Origin: Olsenella_K sp051878835
Lineage (GTDB): Bacteria; Actinomycetota; Coriobacteriia; Coriobacteriales; Atopobiaceae
Reading direction: 5' to 3'
DNA: 39,730 bases
NCBI GenBank assembly: GCA_051878835.1
Contig: JBJEKW010000069.1
Location: 1-39,730 of the forward strand
Positions 25,201 to 32,830 of the stretch are shown piece after piece. The position numbers and the translations under genes are program-made. Every line of letters begins with the position of its first letter. The stretch's first letter is position 1. Below the pieces are notes generated by a model. The model saw only the letters and a program-made list of their open reading frames with translations. It was not told where the DNA came from and made no database searches.

Positions 25201-27904
25201 TTCCGGCGTGAGCGAGACCTCCGACGGCGTGGTCACGGGCTGGACCGTGACTGCCAAGGTGGCAGGGCTCATACCCGGGCATGCAGCTGGCACAATCACG
25301 TTCTATGGCACTGCAGACGGTACCGACAAGCAGCTCGGCGCGCCCGTTCCGGTCTCTGCCGATGGCATCGCCACCACTACGATCTCTGCTGACGGTGTCT
25401 CATCCGGCACTTACACCGTGAAGGCCGTCTATAGCGGAGCTGCCAACTATGCCAGATCCGAAGGCTCGCTTACGGCCAGCCTGAGCCTGCGTGCCATCTC
25501 GGGCACTGCCTCGTATGAGAAGACCCTGGGCGATGCATCCTTCATGCTGGACATGGTCACGGGCACGCCGACCGCAACGGATGTGTGGTCCTACCGGGTG
25601 GCTGAAGACTCCTATAGCACCTTTGCCCGCGGGGATGGTACGAGGGCGGAAGCCACAGTCACGGTGTCTCCTGACGGCCAGGTGAGCATCAATCACGCAG
25701 GCACTGCGCTCATCGAGGTCACCCTCTCCGATACGAGCGGCACGTATGCAGATCAAACCGTCTATGTGACTGTGACGGTGGACAAGGCTTCCCTCATGGT
25801 GGCGCCCTATGCCTATAGGAAAGATCCTGGCACTCCTCTTGTGAGCGCTACCTACGGCAACCTCGATGGGGTGACGTCCGCCCTGAGGTATAGCTATGAC
25901 AAGGGTGCAAGCTGGGCTGCGACGGCTCCTGCATGGGAGTCCGGCTTTGTGGGCTCGCTTGCTGCCGGTAGCATCGACTCGAGGGCGGGTGCAGGCACGC
26001 TCCTGGTCCCGGTCGAGCAGAACGAAGGCACCTTCTATATCGGCAATGAGGCGCACACGGGATTCTTCTCGCGCGACTACGACGTGAGCTACGACAGTTC
26101 CTATGCAATCTCGGTGGGGAAGCGTGCGCTGAACGTGACTCTGGGCGATATCAAGGGCACCTACGGTGGCACAGCGCCGGCCTTCGCGTGGACCTACGAC
26201 CAGAATGCACAGCCACAGGGCGGCGGCCTTGCCTCGTTCGACACAGAGGCAACCGTCTTCCAGGAAATCCCGGCGCTTGGGATCGATGCTGCCGTGACGG
26301 GCTCGTCCGACTTCCGCTCGCTTTCCGTCAAGCGCGATGCTGACGGCAATGTGGCTGCCTACGAAGGCGCGGTCTTTGCTACGGGCGGCAGTGCGGCCAA
26401 CTACGAGGTCACCTTCACGAGGGGCGACCTTACGGTGGAGCCTGAGTCGCTTGCAGATGCTGTGCGCATTTCCGCCCGCGCCGATGCGGCTGCGTTCACC
26501 TATAACGGCATGGCCCAGGCGCCCACGACATTTGCCGTCACGGATAGCGGAAGCGAGCTTGCAGAGGGGACAGACTACACGATTGTCCTGCCGGAGAGCT
26601 CTGCCGACGCCGGCGACTACGTAGTCACGTTCACGGGCATCGGCAACTACACCGGCACCGCTACGGTCGCCTATAAGATCGCTCCGGCATCGCTTTCCGT
26701 CACCACGGCGAGCGCAGCCAAGACCTACGACGGCACGCCTCTTGCCAAGACAGATGGGGCCACGCTCGAAGGCCTTGTCGGAGATGAGACGGCGACGGCC
26801 ATAGGCATTGGCAGCCAGGTCGATGCCGGCTCGTCCAGCAATGCCTATGGAATCGTATGGGATGGCACCGCCAAGGAAGGCAACTACACGGTCGTCAGCG
26901 AGAGCCTGGGCACGCTCACTGTCTCCCGCAGGAACCTGACCATCCATACATCGTCTGCTACCAAGGCCTACGATGGCACGCCTCTTACGGCTCCGGGCAG
27001 CCTCGAGGGCCTTGCAGAAGGCGACACCGTGACGTTTGCCACTACCGGCAGCCAGACCGATCCGGGCTCCAGCAAGAATACCTACACCCTTGACTGGGAT
27101 GGCACGGCCAAGTTCATGAACTACGACGTATGGGAGGATCTGGGCACGCTTACCGTCACGCAGACGTCTGATGAGATTGTCATCACCACCACCGGTGGCA
27201 CCTTCGAGTATGACGGAAAGCCTCATGGCGCATCCGTCATGGTCTCGCAGCTGCCGGCAGGCTATGCGGTCGCTGAGGCCACGTCCAGCGCTACGGTCAC
27301 ACATGTGTCTGATGGCGAGGTCAGGGCCACCGCCGACAGGCTCAAGATTGTCGATGCTCAGGGAAATGATGTCACGGACAAGCTCAGCATCAGATACGTG
27401 GACGGTACGATCTCGATAATCCCGCGCAGGCTCTTCGTCTCCACCGATGGCGGAAGCAAGCGATATGACGGGAAACCGCTTACAGCAGTCAAGGGTGCCA
27501 GGCTTCATGGCCTGGTTGCAGGCGAGACTGCCACGGTCACTGCTATGGGCTCCCAGACCGATGCCGGCTCCAGCACCAATACATACCGGATTCAGTGGGG
27601 CACGGCGCAGCCTGGCGACTATCAGATATCCGAGGCGCTTGGCACGCTCACGGTCACGGCTTCGGACAGCAGCGACACTGTCGCCGACAACCGCGGATCG
27701 GCAAGCACCGTCCCAGCCAGCGGCAATTCAAGCAGCGGCACGCCAACAAGTGGCAGCTCTGCCGCCCGCAGCACTGCGAAGACGGCCACCACGCCTGACA
27801 CCGGCGACCATACGGCATTCATAGCGATGGCGGGAATCGCTGCCGTAGGGGCGGCTCTGATTGCCGTTGCGCTTCGTCTGCGTTCCAAGAAGAACAGGCG
27901 ATAG
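22205..27904 (+). CDS. Giant cell-wall surface protein, paralogue, with TPDTG sorting motif
   Basis: An 1899-residue protein sharing the order of its neighbour: signal peptide (1 to about 47, ending ATVAFA), an extra 80-residue segment, the same glycan-binding-type domain (YGGDTIDLT, NVQIKVDSSSSEEVYIWLNGV), beta-helix repeats, then more Ig/MBG modules (KTYDGVAIT, KTYDGTPLA, KAYDGTPLT, KRYDGKPLT). A Ser/Thr-rich linker leads to TPDTG at 1863-1867, a hydrophobic helix and KKNRR. TPDTG stands where LPXTG is expected. ATG 22205 has AGAAGGGAAG upstream. It arose by tandem duplication and divergence. Predicted adhesin. Confidence 0.88.
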   Translation: MKRQDISRMSLPKGSGGTRGRWMTGTLAAILAGTLVLGGGATVAFAESGTNALGGNAASSPSGSGTSLSESLLEDMLPDTAVTNIRQDIARAQVKEAALAAHASTGTAMLASTKAKEVSRDLYGGDTIDLTAEASDASVLNVYNIKRGGTYTFTGSASNVQIKVDSSSSEEVYIWLNGVHIDNRQLADGQNDMAPIAVTDSSHVTFRGDPASEKSTLNGPHAAAGIEVQGSAHATFAAGAYIEAWGGDGGGPCAGIGGSSDGKTFSGSESDSGELVFEDGCDVTGHGDGYQDSYDYWDEKDRQFYTYNYGLAGAGIGSAADGHAHSITILGGTVRGYAPAWGAGIGSGTPWNTGNGGNVDSIWISGGTVDAYGGKHAAGIGAAGSVQNWEAGQVGPITISGGDVTAYADGNYWVGIGAGDHADLRGKISITGGTVHTGDIGSCYGDVDCEIEIGGGRVYAGSIGYGGTVTDDAEILIDGGTVLASDINSLSDKGAGKVRIWGGSVRTKVDTAHGYYLSNENLGPSVYQVRLAVPDGANKKAKVSVQADGITQYFTNDIQTDENGYIYLYLPVHDGKENTADVTVDGITYHYHDKNTTKSDGSGWLKMDGGVVQFKDDPVYLTPDGTAKVALDDAAIQWKGATWTFSADGAATLAEGSNLSSPGAFASVSGKSDTKAGDPYTVIATMKGSSASYWSATGTSRELPIYNSPAISLPDLSKDFDGVPITADGILKSVATPSDGAVHVQLQEYSSWWATYGWNDVDQALNAGGQSYDPTSELYRAIVTTDATSTYAAGGVTQEFRIYRKSTTTTIASIDAVTSDGVLSGWNVTVQVSGIASGYPGGSVTLYDTTGGANTKLGSADVPDSGTVTIFVDASAISDPSSSAILVSYGGDDLHYIGSEKSFASLPILPAISVPDLTKTYDGVAITAATVKPQVSTNAEGGATVRIQQQTGSGWQDVSSAEDAGHYRVLAETQASTAYVAASVSQEFDILEAPTATSVSGVSETSDGVVTGWTVTAKVAGLIPGHAAGTITFYGTADGTDKQLGAPVPVSADGIATTTISADGVSSGTYTVKAVYSGAANYARSEGSLTASLSLRAISGTASYEKTLGDASFMLDMVTGTPTATDVWSYRVAEDSYSTFARGDGTRAEATVTVSPDGQVSINHAGTALIEVTLSDTSGTYADQTVYVTVTVDKASLMVAPYAYRKDPGTPLVSATYGNLDGVTSALRYSYDKGASWAATAPAWESGFVGSLAAGSIDSRAGAGTLLVPVEQNEGTFYIGNEAHTGFFSRDYDVSYDSSYAISVGKRALNVTLGDIKGTYGGTAPAFAWTYDQNAQPQGGGLASFDTEATVFQEIPALGIDAAVTGSSDFRSLSVKRDADGNVAAYEGAVFATGGSAANYEVTFTRGDLTVEPESLADAVRISARADAAAFTYNGMAQAPTTFAVTDSGSELAEGTDYTIVLPESSADAGDYVVTFTGIGNYTGTATVAYKIAPASLSVTTASAAKTYDGTPLAKTDGATLEGLVGDETATAIGIGSQVDAGSSSNAYGIVWDGTAKEGNYTVVSESLGTLTVSRRNLTIHTSSATKAYDGTPLTAPGSLEGLAEGDTVTFATTGSQTDPGSSKNTYTLDWDGTAKFMNYDVWEDLGTLTVTQTSDEIVITTTGGTFEYDGKPHGASVMVSQLPAGYAVAEATSSATVTHVSDGEVRATADRLKIVDAQGNDVTDKLSIRYVDGTISIIPRRLFVSTDGGSKRYDGKPLTAVKGARLHGLVAGETATVTAMGSQTDAGSSTNTYRIQWGTAQPGDYQISEALGTLTVTASDSSDTVADNRGSASTVPASGNSSSGTPTSGSSAARSTAKTATTPDTGDHTAFIAMAGIAAVGAALIAVALRLRSKKNRR

Positions 27905-27941
27905 GAGTGCAGACCTGTCGGCTCACATGAGTCTGCAAGAC

Positions 27942-27977
27942 ACGGGTGTCCAGGGTTTGCCTTGGACACCCGTTTGT
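27942..27977 (+). terminator. Terminator after the second surface-protein gene
   Basis: ACGGGTGTCCA (27942-27952) pairs perfectly with TGGACACCCGT (27963-27973); only a weak TTGTT run follows. The 206 bases beyond it, to 28183, hold nothing I recognise. Confidence 0.7.
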
Positions 27978-28183
27978 TCGCCGCGAGGGATGCATGCGGG
28001 GAGTTTGCTTCGGCCTCCTTATGTATTCCTCTCAGGGCAATATGTACAGCTCATCATTCTCCTGATATCTGGCACGGGCAGAGAGGCCGTCCTATGTTTG
28101 CACCTTGGATGATGCAAGCATGTAGCAGGGGCGTCGGCAGGGTACGGCATCTCCCGGAGGGCGAACGACAGACTCTTTGGCGC

Positions 28184-28513
28184 CTAGAGGCCGAGGCACT
28201 GGTTTCCAAACGGCCTTCCCCAGTGCGGCATGGCGTCTCGATTCTCCGCACAGCTCGCTGAATACTGGGGCAATGCCTGCAGCCGCATCCGCAGCAGCGG
28301 GAACGGCTCGCCCACGTCGTCCGTCTGGCTGCAGGCAAACATCACGAACCCCATGTGCTTGTAGAAGCCCACGGCCTGTGGCACGTAGCCGCGGATGCGC
28401 TCGACGTCGTCCGAAGCCAGGAAGCCGTGTGTGGCCCTGACCGAGCGCTCCCAAACGCCAAGCAGGTCCTCCACCAGTTGCGGAGTCCTGTCTTGTATGT
28501 CCACGATGTCCAT
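28184..28513 (-). pseudogene. GNAT N-acetyltransferase with in-frame internal deletion
   Basis: A 109-codon frame. It opens like a GNAT acetyltransferase (LVEDLLGVWERSVRATHGFL, then DDVERIRGYVPQA) and jumps straight to its C-terminal end (VGFYKHMGFVMF, then EPFPLLRMRL). The central 60-75 residues, including the acetyl-CoA-binding loop, are absent, while the family is normally about 145-150 residues. The frame continues about 30 residues past the usual end. ATG 28513 has GGGAAGG upstream. The product cannot bind acetyl-CoA normally, so I call it a pseudogene. Confidence 0.7.
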
Positions 28514-28587
28514 GTGCCTTCCCATGCTTGCGGCGGATGGTCGCGTGGATGTGAATGTCGCACCGTCCAGATGGCCCGCGCACAGGG

Positions 28588-28621
28588 GAGGAGCCCGCCG
28601 CCATTTGGCGGTGGGCTCCTC
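28588..28621 (-). terminator. Strong hairpin downstream of dps
   Basis: GAGGAGCCCGCCGCC (28588-28602) pairs with GGCGGTGGGCTCCTC (28607-28621) with one G-T position and an ATTT loop. It starts 60 bases past the dps stop. No T-run, so Rho-independent action is uncertain. Confidence 0.5.
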
Positions 28622-28681
28622 TGCTAGTGGGAGCGTGTTCCGACCGATGCGTTTGCTCCTTCTCGCCCGAGGGCGGCGGCA

Positions 28682-29110
28682 CTACGCGGCCTGCTGGCGG
28701 AGCATCCAGAGGGTCTTGGAGAGGCTGGCGATCAGCTCGTCGGCCTTGGCGCTGACCAGGTGGTTGGACTCGGCGTCCGCGGCCTCCTTGATGCCGTTGA
28801 CCTGGTCCAGAATGGTCTGCAGGTCGGTGCGGACGTTTGCGAAGGCGTCCTTGCTGGTGAGGAACTCGTCCTCGCGCTCCTGGATGGTGGCCGTCTGCAG
28901 GACCTCGGCCAGCGACGCGATGGGCTTGCCGCCCAGCTGGAGGATGAGCTCCGCGACGTCGTCGATTACGGGTAGCAGCTCGTCGTACAGCGACTCGAGC
29001 TGGGTGTGGGCCTGGAAGAAATCGCTTCCGCTGACGTACCAGTGCTGGTTCTGGAGCTTGTGATACTCGACGGTGACGTTGGCGAGAAGGGCGTTGAGCT
29101 TGGATTCCAT
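28682..29110 (-). CDS. dps: Dps/ferritin-like DNA-protection protein
   Basis: A 142-residue Dps-family protein. Members form 12-subunit shells that oxidise and store iron and shield DNA. The ferroxidase region is recognisable (NQHWYVSGSDFFQAHTQLESLYDELLPVIDDVAE), with His, Asp and Glu ligands in place. The protein is at the short end for Dps, with little N-terminal tail. ATG 29110 has GGAAGG upstream. The AT-rich upstream palindromes suggest control by a metal- or peroxide-responsive repressor. Confidence 0.88.
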   Translation of the reverse strand: MESKLNALLANVTVEYHKLQNQHWYVSGSDFFQAHTQLESLYDELLPVIDDVAELILQLGGKPIASLAEVLQTATIQEREDEFLTSKDAFANVRTDLQTILDQVNGIKEAADAESNHLVSAKADELIASLSKTLWMLRQQAA

Positions 29111-29130
29111 GGTTGGTCCTTCCTGTCGTG

Positions 29131-29160
29131 TCCTAATTGGTTTTAAAATTAGGACTAATT
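29131..29160 (-). promoter_or_regulatory. Overlapping AATTAGGA palindromes, probable operator of dps
   Basis: AATTAGGACTAATT (29147-29160) has 6-bp arms. TCCTAATT (29131-29138) also pairs with AATTAGGA (29147-29154). The two symmetric sites overlap between the dps start and a possible promoter. The TTAGG...CTAA pattern resembles DtxR/IdeR-type metal-repressor sites (inference). Confidence 0.55.
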
Positions 29161-29172
29161 CTTGTTAGCGGA

Positions 29173-29200
29173 AGTATACCCACGGAATCAGGTTTTCTAA
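29173..29200 (-). promoter_or_regulatory. Possible promoter of dps
   Basis: On the minus strand TATACT (29178-29173) follows TTAGAA (29200-29195) with 16 bases between them. The -35 match is weak. The operator-like palindromes lie just downstream, where a repressor would block transcription. Confidence 0.4.
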
Positions 29201-29241
29201 CGAGAATCTTTATCAATAAGAGCTTCATATTTCCTCCACAA

Positions 29242-29304
29242 GTGAACCGGGGACGGAGTCAACTGGGGAACGGAGTCATAGAGGATTCTCCGTCCCTTGT
29301 TCAT
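29242..29304. repeat. 27-bp palindrome, copies 10 and 11, degenerate inverted doublet
   Basis: The left member starts GTGAACCGGGGACGGAG at 29242. The right member (29278-29304, minus strand) starts ATGAACAAGGGACGGAG but its far end is eroded. A second GGGGAACGGAGTCA between them looks like an internal duplication. It lies in the 341-base gap between dps and the AEC carrier, which otherwise holds only the dps regulatory region. Confidence 0.7.
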
Positions 29305-29451
29305 GCGCCCTCCTGTTCACGCTGCTTTGGGCAAGAAGAGCAGCTCGTCATCCCCTCAATGTCTGGTGACCATCGGACTACCGCCCTACCGTTGCGGTTT
29401 GGCAGGCGTATGCAAGTGGCCCGTTGAGTCCAAGAGGGGGGCGGTCGGGTG

Positions 29452-30378
29452 ATGGCTCAAACGATTGCGATACAGATGGCGGGTTTTGCGGTCATGCTGC
29501 TCATGGGGTACGGCGCGGCGTATTCGGGGATGGTCACTTGCGAGTCGCTCGACTCGATCATCCTGCTGATCCAGAAGATTTTCTTGCCCTTGATGTTCTT
29601 TGATTTCATCTATCGCGGGATGACGCCCGACCTTGTGGCCGATCACGTTCCCATGCTGACCCTCGCTGTGGTGTTCTACGCACTCGTCATCCTGGTGATG
29701 CTGGTGGTGGGCAGGGCGCTTGGGCTTGCCGGCGCGAAATCGGCGGCTTTTCGCATGTCGTTTATCTTTGGCAACACCGGCTTCATAGGGCTACCGCTGC
29801 TGGTGGCCATCTATCCCCAGACGGGTGCCGCTGACCTGGGCATGTTTGTGGTCATCGACCAGCTGGTGTTCTGGACGTACGGCGTGTCCATTGCGTCGGG
29901 GAGCACGAGGAGGCCGACCCTGAGGCAGAGCATCCGGGGCTTCCTGAACCCGAACATCGTGGCCGCGGTGCTTGCCTTTGCGACGATATTGCTACAGGTA
30001 CAGCTGCCGGCGCCGGCAGCGAAGCTGCTCGACACGCTGGGTGCGGTGGCTAGCCCGCTGTGCATGGTCGCCCTTGGCGCGCAATGCCTCTATGCGCACA
30101 TCGGGACGGTGCTGAGGTCGCGCGAGCTCTACGTAGGCATCGCGGTCAAGATGATTGCCATGCCCCTTGCGGCATCGCTCTTCGTGCGCGGCCTGCCGAT
30201 TGCAACCGAGCTTGTCGACTCGTTTCTGATCATGATGTCCATGCCCGCGACGACGCTGGTTCCGCTGGTCGTCCATACGGAGGGCGGCGACGCGGACTAC
30301 GCTGTGGCCCTGTCGGTGGCAACCATTGCGATCAGCATCGTGACGGTGCCGCTGGTTGCGCTGCTGGCGGGTATCTGA
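29452..30378 (+). CDS. AEC (auxin efflux carrier) family transporter
   Basis: A 308-residue membrane protein with about ten hydrophobic segments in two halves, typical of AEC carriers (FIFGNTGFIGLPLL, GFLNPNIVAAVLA, MMSMPATTLVPLVV). Bacterial members carry malate, malonate or other organic anions, but some are unassigned. ATG 29452 with AAGAGGGGG upstream; a GTG directly before it is an alternative. It ends just before the TPP riboswitch, so it is not part of that regulon. Confidence 0.85.
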   Translation: MAQTIAIQMAGFAVMLLMGYGAAYSGMVTCESLDSIILLIQKIFLPLMFFDFIYRGMTPDLVADHVPMLTLAVVFYALVILVMLVVGRALGLAGAKSAAFRMSFIFGNTGFIGLPLLVAIYPQTGAADLGMFVVIDQLVFWTYGVSIASGSTRRPTLRQSIRGFLNPNIVAAVLAFATILLQVQLPAPAAKLLDTLGAVASPLCMVALGAQCLYAHIGTVLRSRELYVGIAVKMIAMPLAASLFVRGLPIATELVDSFLIMMSMPATTLVPLVVHTEGGDADYAVALSVATIAISIVTVPLVALLAGI

Positions 30379-30404
30379 CGCTCTCCTCGTGGTAAAGTGA
30401 TTCT

Positions 30405-30500
30405 GAAGAAACGGGGGCTGGCGCACGCCGGCTGAGAATGGGCCCATCGCGGCCCTGACCGCAAACCTGATCCGGGTAATGCCGGCGTAGGGACCAGGGC
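30405..30500 (+). ncRNA. TPP riboswitch (THI element)
   Basis: The conserved thi-box pieces are present in order: GGGGGCTGGCGCACGCCGGC, GCTGAGA, a variable arm, CTGACC, then ACCTGATCCGGGTAATGCC and GGCGTAGGGA. It binds thiamine pyrophosphate and should switch off the downstream thiamine-precursor operon. A TAAAGT at 30393-30398 could be its -10 element. Confidence 0.95.
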
Positions 30501-30511
30501 ATGTCAGTTCG

Positions 30512-30542
30512 GGCACCTACGTATAGCGTGGGTGCCTTTTTT
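30512..30542 (+). terminator. Riboswitch-controlled terminator
   Basis: GGCACC (30512-30517) pairs with GGTGCC (30531-30536), with ACG/CGT inside, followed by six T. Placed between riboswitch and first gene, it is the expression platform: TPP binding favours this hairpin. Confidence 0.9.
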
Positions 30543-30564
30543 GGTGCCCGGAAATGGAGTGAGC

Positions 30565-30957
30565 ATGGACTGCTCGGTCGCCATACAGTTCCTGCCGATG
30601 GACGCAAAGGACGACGACGAGGTCTGCCGCGTGGTGGACCAGGTCATCGCCTACATAGCCTCCACGGGGGTCAACTACTACGTGGGCCCCTTCGAGACAG
30701 CCATCGAGGGTGACTACGACACCTGCATGGACATTGTGAAGAACTGCCAGCTGGTGGGCGCCAAGGCCGGCTGCAAGAAGATGGCTACCTACGTGAAGAT
30801 CGACTATCGCCCCCAGGGCGACGTCATGACCACCGAGCACAAGGTGGGGAAGTACCACACCACCGACTCGGCCTTTGCCGACACGGGCACGCGCGAGGCT
30901 GCGGCTCAGGCGGCGGGTGCCGCCAAGCTAGCCGCATCCGCCCACGAGGCGGCATAG
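30565..30957 (+). CDS. Thiamine-binding protein, MTH1187/YkoF family
   Basis: A 130-residue cytoplasmic protein of the Thiamine_BP (DUF77) family (MDCSVAIQFLPMDAKDDDEVCRVVDQVIAYI, then YYVGPFETAIEGDYD). YkoF-type members bind thiamine or its pyrimidine part. The last 25 residues are an Ala-rich tail. ATG 30565 has a GGAGTGAG site. First gene of the TPP-riboswitch operon. Confidence 0.88.
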   Translation: MDCSVAIQFLPMDAKDDDEVCRVVDQVIAYIASTGVNYYVGPFETAIEGDYDTCMDIVKNCQLVGAKAGCKKMATYVKIDYRPQGDVMTTEHKVGKYHTTDSAFADTGTREAAAQAAGAAKLAASAHEAA

Positions 30958-30958
30958 C

Positions 30959-31732
30959 GTGGCAGCCCCCTCGAAGGCCCGCCGCGTGGCGGTGCCCCTT
31001 CTGACCATAGCCTGCCTTCTGGCGGTCTGGGAGCTCGTGGTGGACGCCGGCCTGGTGCCCAACTTCATGCTGCCCAGCCCCGTGCAGGTGATTGAGGCGC
31101 TGGTGACCGACTGGGCGCTGCTGCTGCAGCACTCGGTCACCACGCTGATCGAGTCCGCTCTGGGCCTGGTCATCGGCGTGGCGGTGGGCTTTCTGGTGGC
31201 GGTACTCATGGACCGCTTCGAGACCGTGAACCTGGCGCTGAACCCGCTGGTCACCATCAGCCAGACCATCCCCACAGTGGCCATCGCGCCCCTTCTGGTG
31301 TTGTGGTTCGGCTACGGCCTTGCTCCTAAGGTCATCCTGATCGTCATCAGCACGTTCTTTCCCATCACGGTGTCTCTGGTCTCGGGCTTTCGCTCGGTCG
31401 ACCCCGACATGCTGGACCTCATGCGCACCATGAACGCCAGCCGCCTGCAGGTGTTCCTGAACGTGAAGCTGCCCGCGGCCATGAACGAGTTCTTCAGCGG
31501 CCTGCGCATCAGCGCCACCTACGCCATCGTGGGCGCGGTCATCGCCGAGTGGCTGGGCGGCTTCTCGGGCCTGGGCGTGTACATGACGCGTGTGCGCAAG
31601 TCCTTCTCGTACGACAAGATGTTCGCGGTAATTCTGCTGATCTCGGCCCTGTCTTTGGCGCTCATGAAGCTGGTGGACGCCTTGCAGCGGGCCTGCATGC
31701 CCTGGACCAGGGCAAAGGAGGAGAGCAAGTAA
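30959..31732 (+). CDS. thiX: ABC transporter permease for thiamine precursor (ThiX-like)
   Basis: A 257-residue inner-membrane permease with about six helices and the EAA loop before the last helices (SRLQVFLNVKLPAAMNEFFSGLRI). It starts at GTG 30959, one base after the preceding stop, and overlaps the next gene by one base. The set of permease, NMT1-type binding protein and ATPase behind a TPP riboswitch matches ThiXYZ systems, which import pyrimidine precursors such as formylaminopyrimidine. The symbol is assigned by context. Confidence 0.85.
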   Translation: MAAPSKARRVAVPLLTIACLLAVWELVVDAGLVPNFMLPSPVQVIEALVTDWALLLQHSVTTLIESALGLVIGVAVGFLVAVLMDRFETVNLALNPLVTISQTIPTVAIAPLLVLWFGYGLAPKVILIVISTFFPITVSLVSGFRSVDPDMLDLMRTMNASRLQVFLNVKLPAAMNEFFSGLRISATYAIVGAVIAEWLGGFSGLGVYMTRVRKSFSYDKMFAVILLISALSLALMKLVDALQRACMPWTRAKEESK

Positions 31733-32829
31733 TGAAGAAGAACGTATCCATGTGGCAGCGTCCCCTGCACACGGCCTCCCTGACCCGCCGCTCGTTCGTG
31801 GCAGGCGCCGGCGTGGCGATGGCCGGAGTGGCCCTGGCGGGCTGCGGCTCGTCGCGGGGCTCCGCCTCGAGCTCCAGCTCGGACGACGGCTCCGGCAGCT
31901 CCAGCCAGGCCTCCTCGGGCCAGACCACGCAGCTGAGCTTCTGCCTGGACTACACGCCCAACACCAACCACACGGGCATCTATGTGGCGCAGTCGAAGGG
32001 CTACTTCAGCGACGAGGGCCTCAGCGTGGACATCATCCAGCCCGGTGACGGCACGGCCGAGCAGGTCATCGGCTCGGGCCAGGCGCAGTTTGGCGTCAGC
32101 TACCAGGACTACATCGCCAACAGCCTGGCCTCCGACAGCCCTATGCCCATCGAGGCCCTGGCTGCCGTGATCCAGCACAACACCAGCGGCATCATGAGCC
32201 GCAAGGCCGACGGCATCACGCACCCCGCAGCCCTGGAGGGCCACACCTACGCCACGTGGGACATGCCCGTGGAGCAGGCCACGATGAAGCAGGTCGTCAC
32301 GAAGGACGGCGGCGACTGGAGCAAGGTCAAGCTGGTGCCCTACGAGACCGACGATGACGTTGCCGGCCTGCAGGCAAACATGTACGACGCCGTGTGGGTG
32401 TACGAGGGCTGGGCGGTGCAGAACGCCCACCTGCAGAACGTGGACATCAACTACTTCAGCTTCATCGACACGGACGAGACCTTCGACTACTACACCCCGG
32501 TCATCGCCGGCAACACCGACTACGTGAAGGCCAACCCCGACATCGCCAAGGCCTTCCTGCGCGCGGTCAAGAAGGGCTACGAGTACTGCGTCGACAATCC
32601 CGACGACGCGGCCGACATCCTGTGCCAGGCGGTGCCCGAGCTGGACGCCTCGCTGGTGAAGCAGAGCCAGTCCTACCTGGCCCAGCAGTACACGGCAGAC
32701 GCCTCCAGCTGGGGCGTCATCGACCCCAGCAGGTGGAGCCGCTTCTACCAGTGGCTGAACGACAACAACCTGCTGGACAAGCAGCTGGACGTGAACGCCG
32801 GCTACGACACCCAGTACCTGGAGGCCTAG
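31732..32829 (+). CDS. thiY: Tat-exported lipoprotein, NMT1/THI5-like pyrimidine-binding protein (ThiY-like)
   Basis: A 365-residue binding protein. The N-terminus has a twin-arginine motif (TRRSFV) and a lipobox (LAGC), so it is probably exported folded by Tat and lipid-anchored. A Ser-rich linker follows. The NMT1/THI5 domain starts at FCLDYTPNTNHTGIYVAQSKGYF, and PGDGTAEQVIGSGQAQFGVSYQD is typical. ATG overlaps the permease stop by one base (TAATG). Confidence 0.9.
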   Translation: MKKNVSMWQRPLHTASLTRRSFVAGAGVAMAGVALAGCGSSRGSASSSSSDDGSGSSSQASSGQTTQLSFCLDYTPNTNHTGIYVAQSKGYFSDEGLSVDIIQPGDGTAEQVIGSGQAQFGVSYQDYIANSLASDSPMPIEALAAVIQHNTSGIMSRKADGITHPAALEGHTYATWDMPVEQATMKQVVTKDGGDWSKVKLVPYETDDDVAGLQANMYDAVWVYEGWAVQNAHLQNVDINYFSFIDTDETFDYYTPVIAGNTDYVKANPDIAKAFLRAVKKGYEYCVDNPDDAADILCQAVPELDASLVKQSQSYLAQQYTADASSWGVIDPSRWSRFYQWLNDNNLLDKQLDVNAGYDTQYLEA

Positions 32830-32830
32830 C

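Noticed and set aside
25400..27508. A 702-codon antisense frame inside the second surface-protein gene
   Set aside because: The sense frame has a signal peptide, modules and sorting signal; the antisense frame has none. Similar shadows occur at 18034-19431, 19612-20856 and 31519-32892.
28092..28682. A 196-codon minus-strand frame overlapping the GNAT remnant
   Set aside because: It is Arg/Pro-rich without similarity, while the overlapping frame shows clear GNAT motifs.
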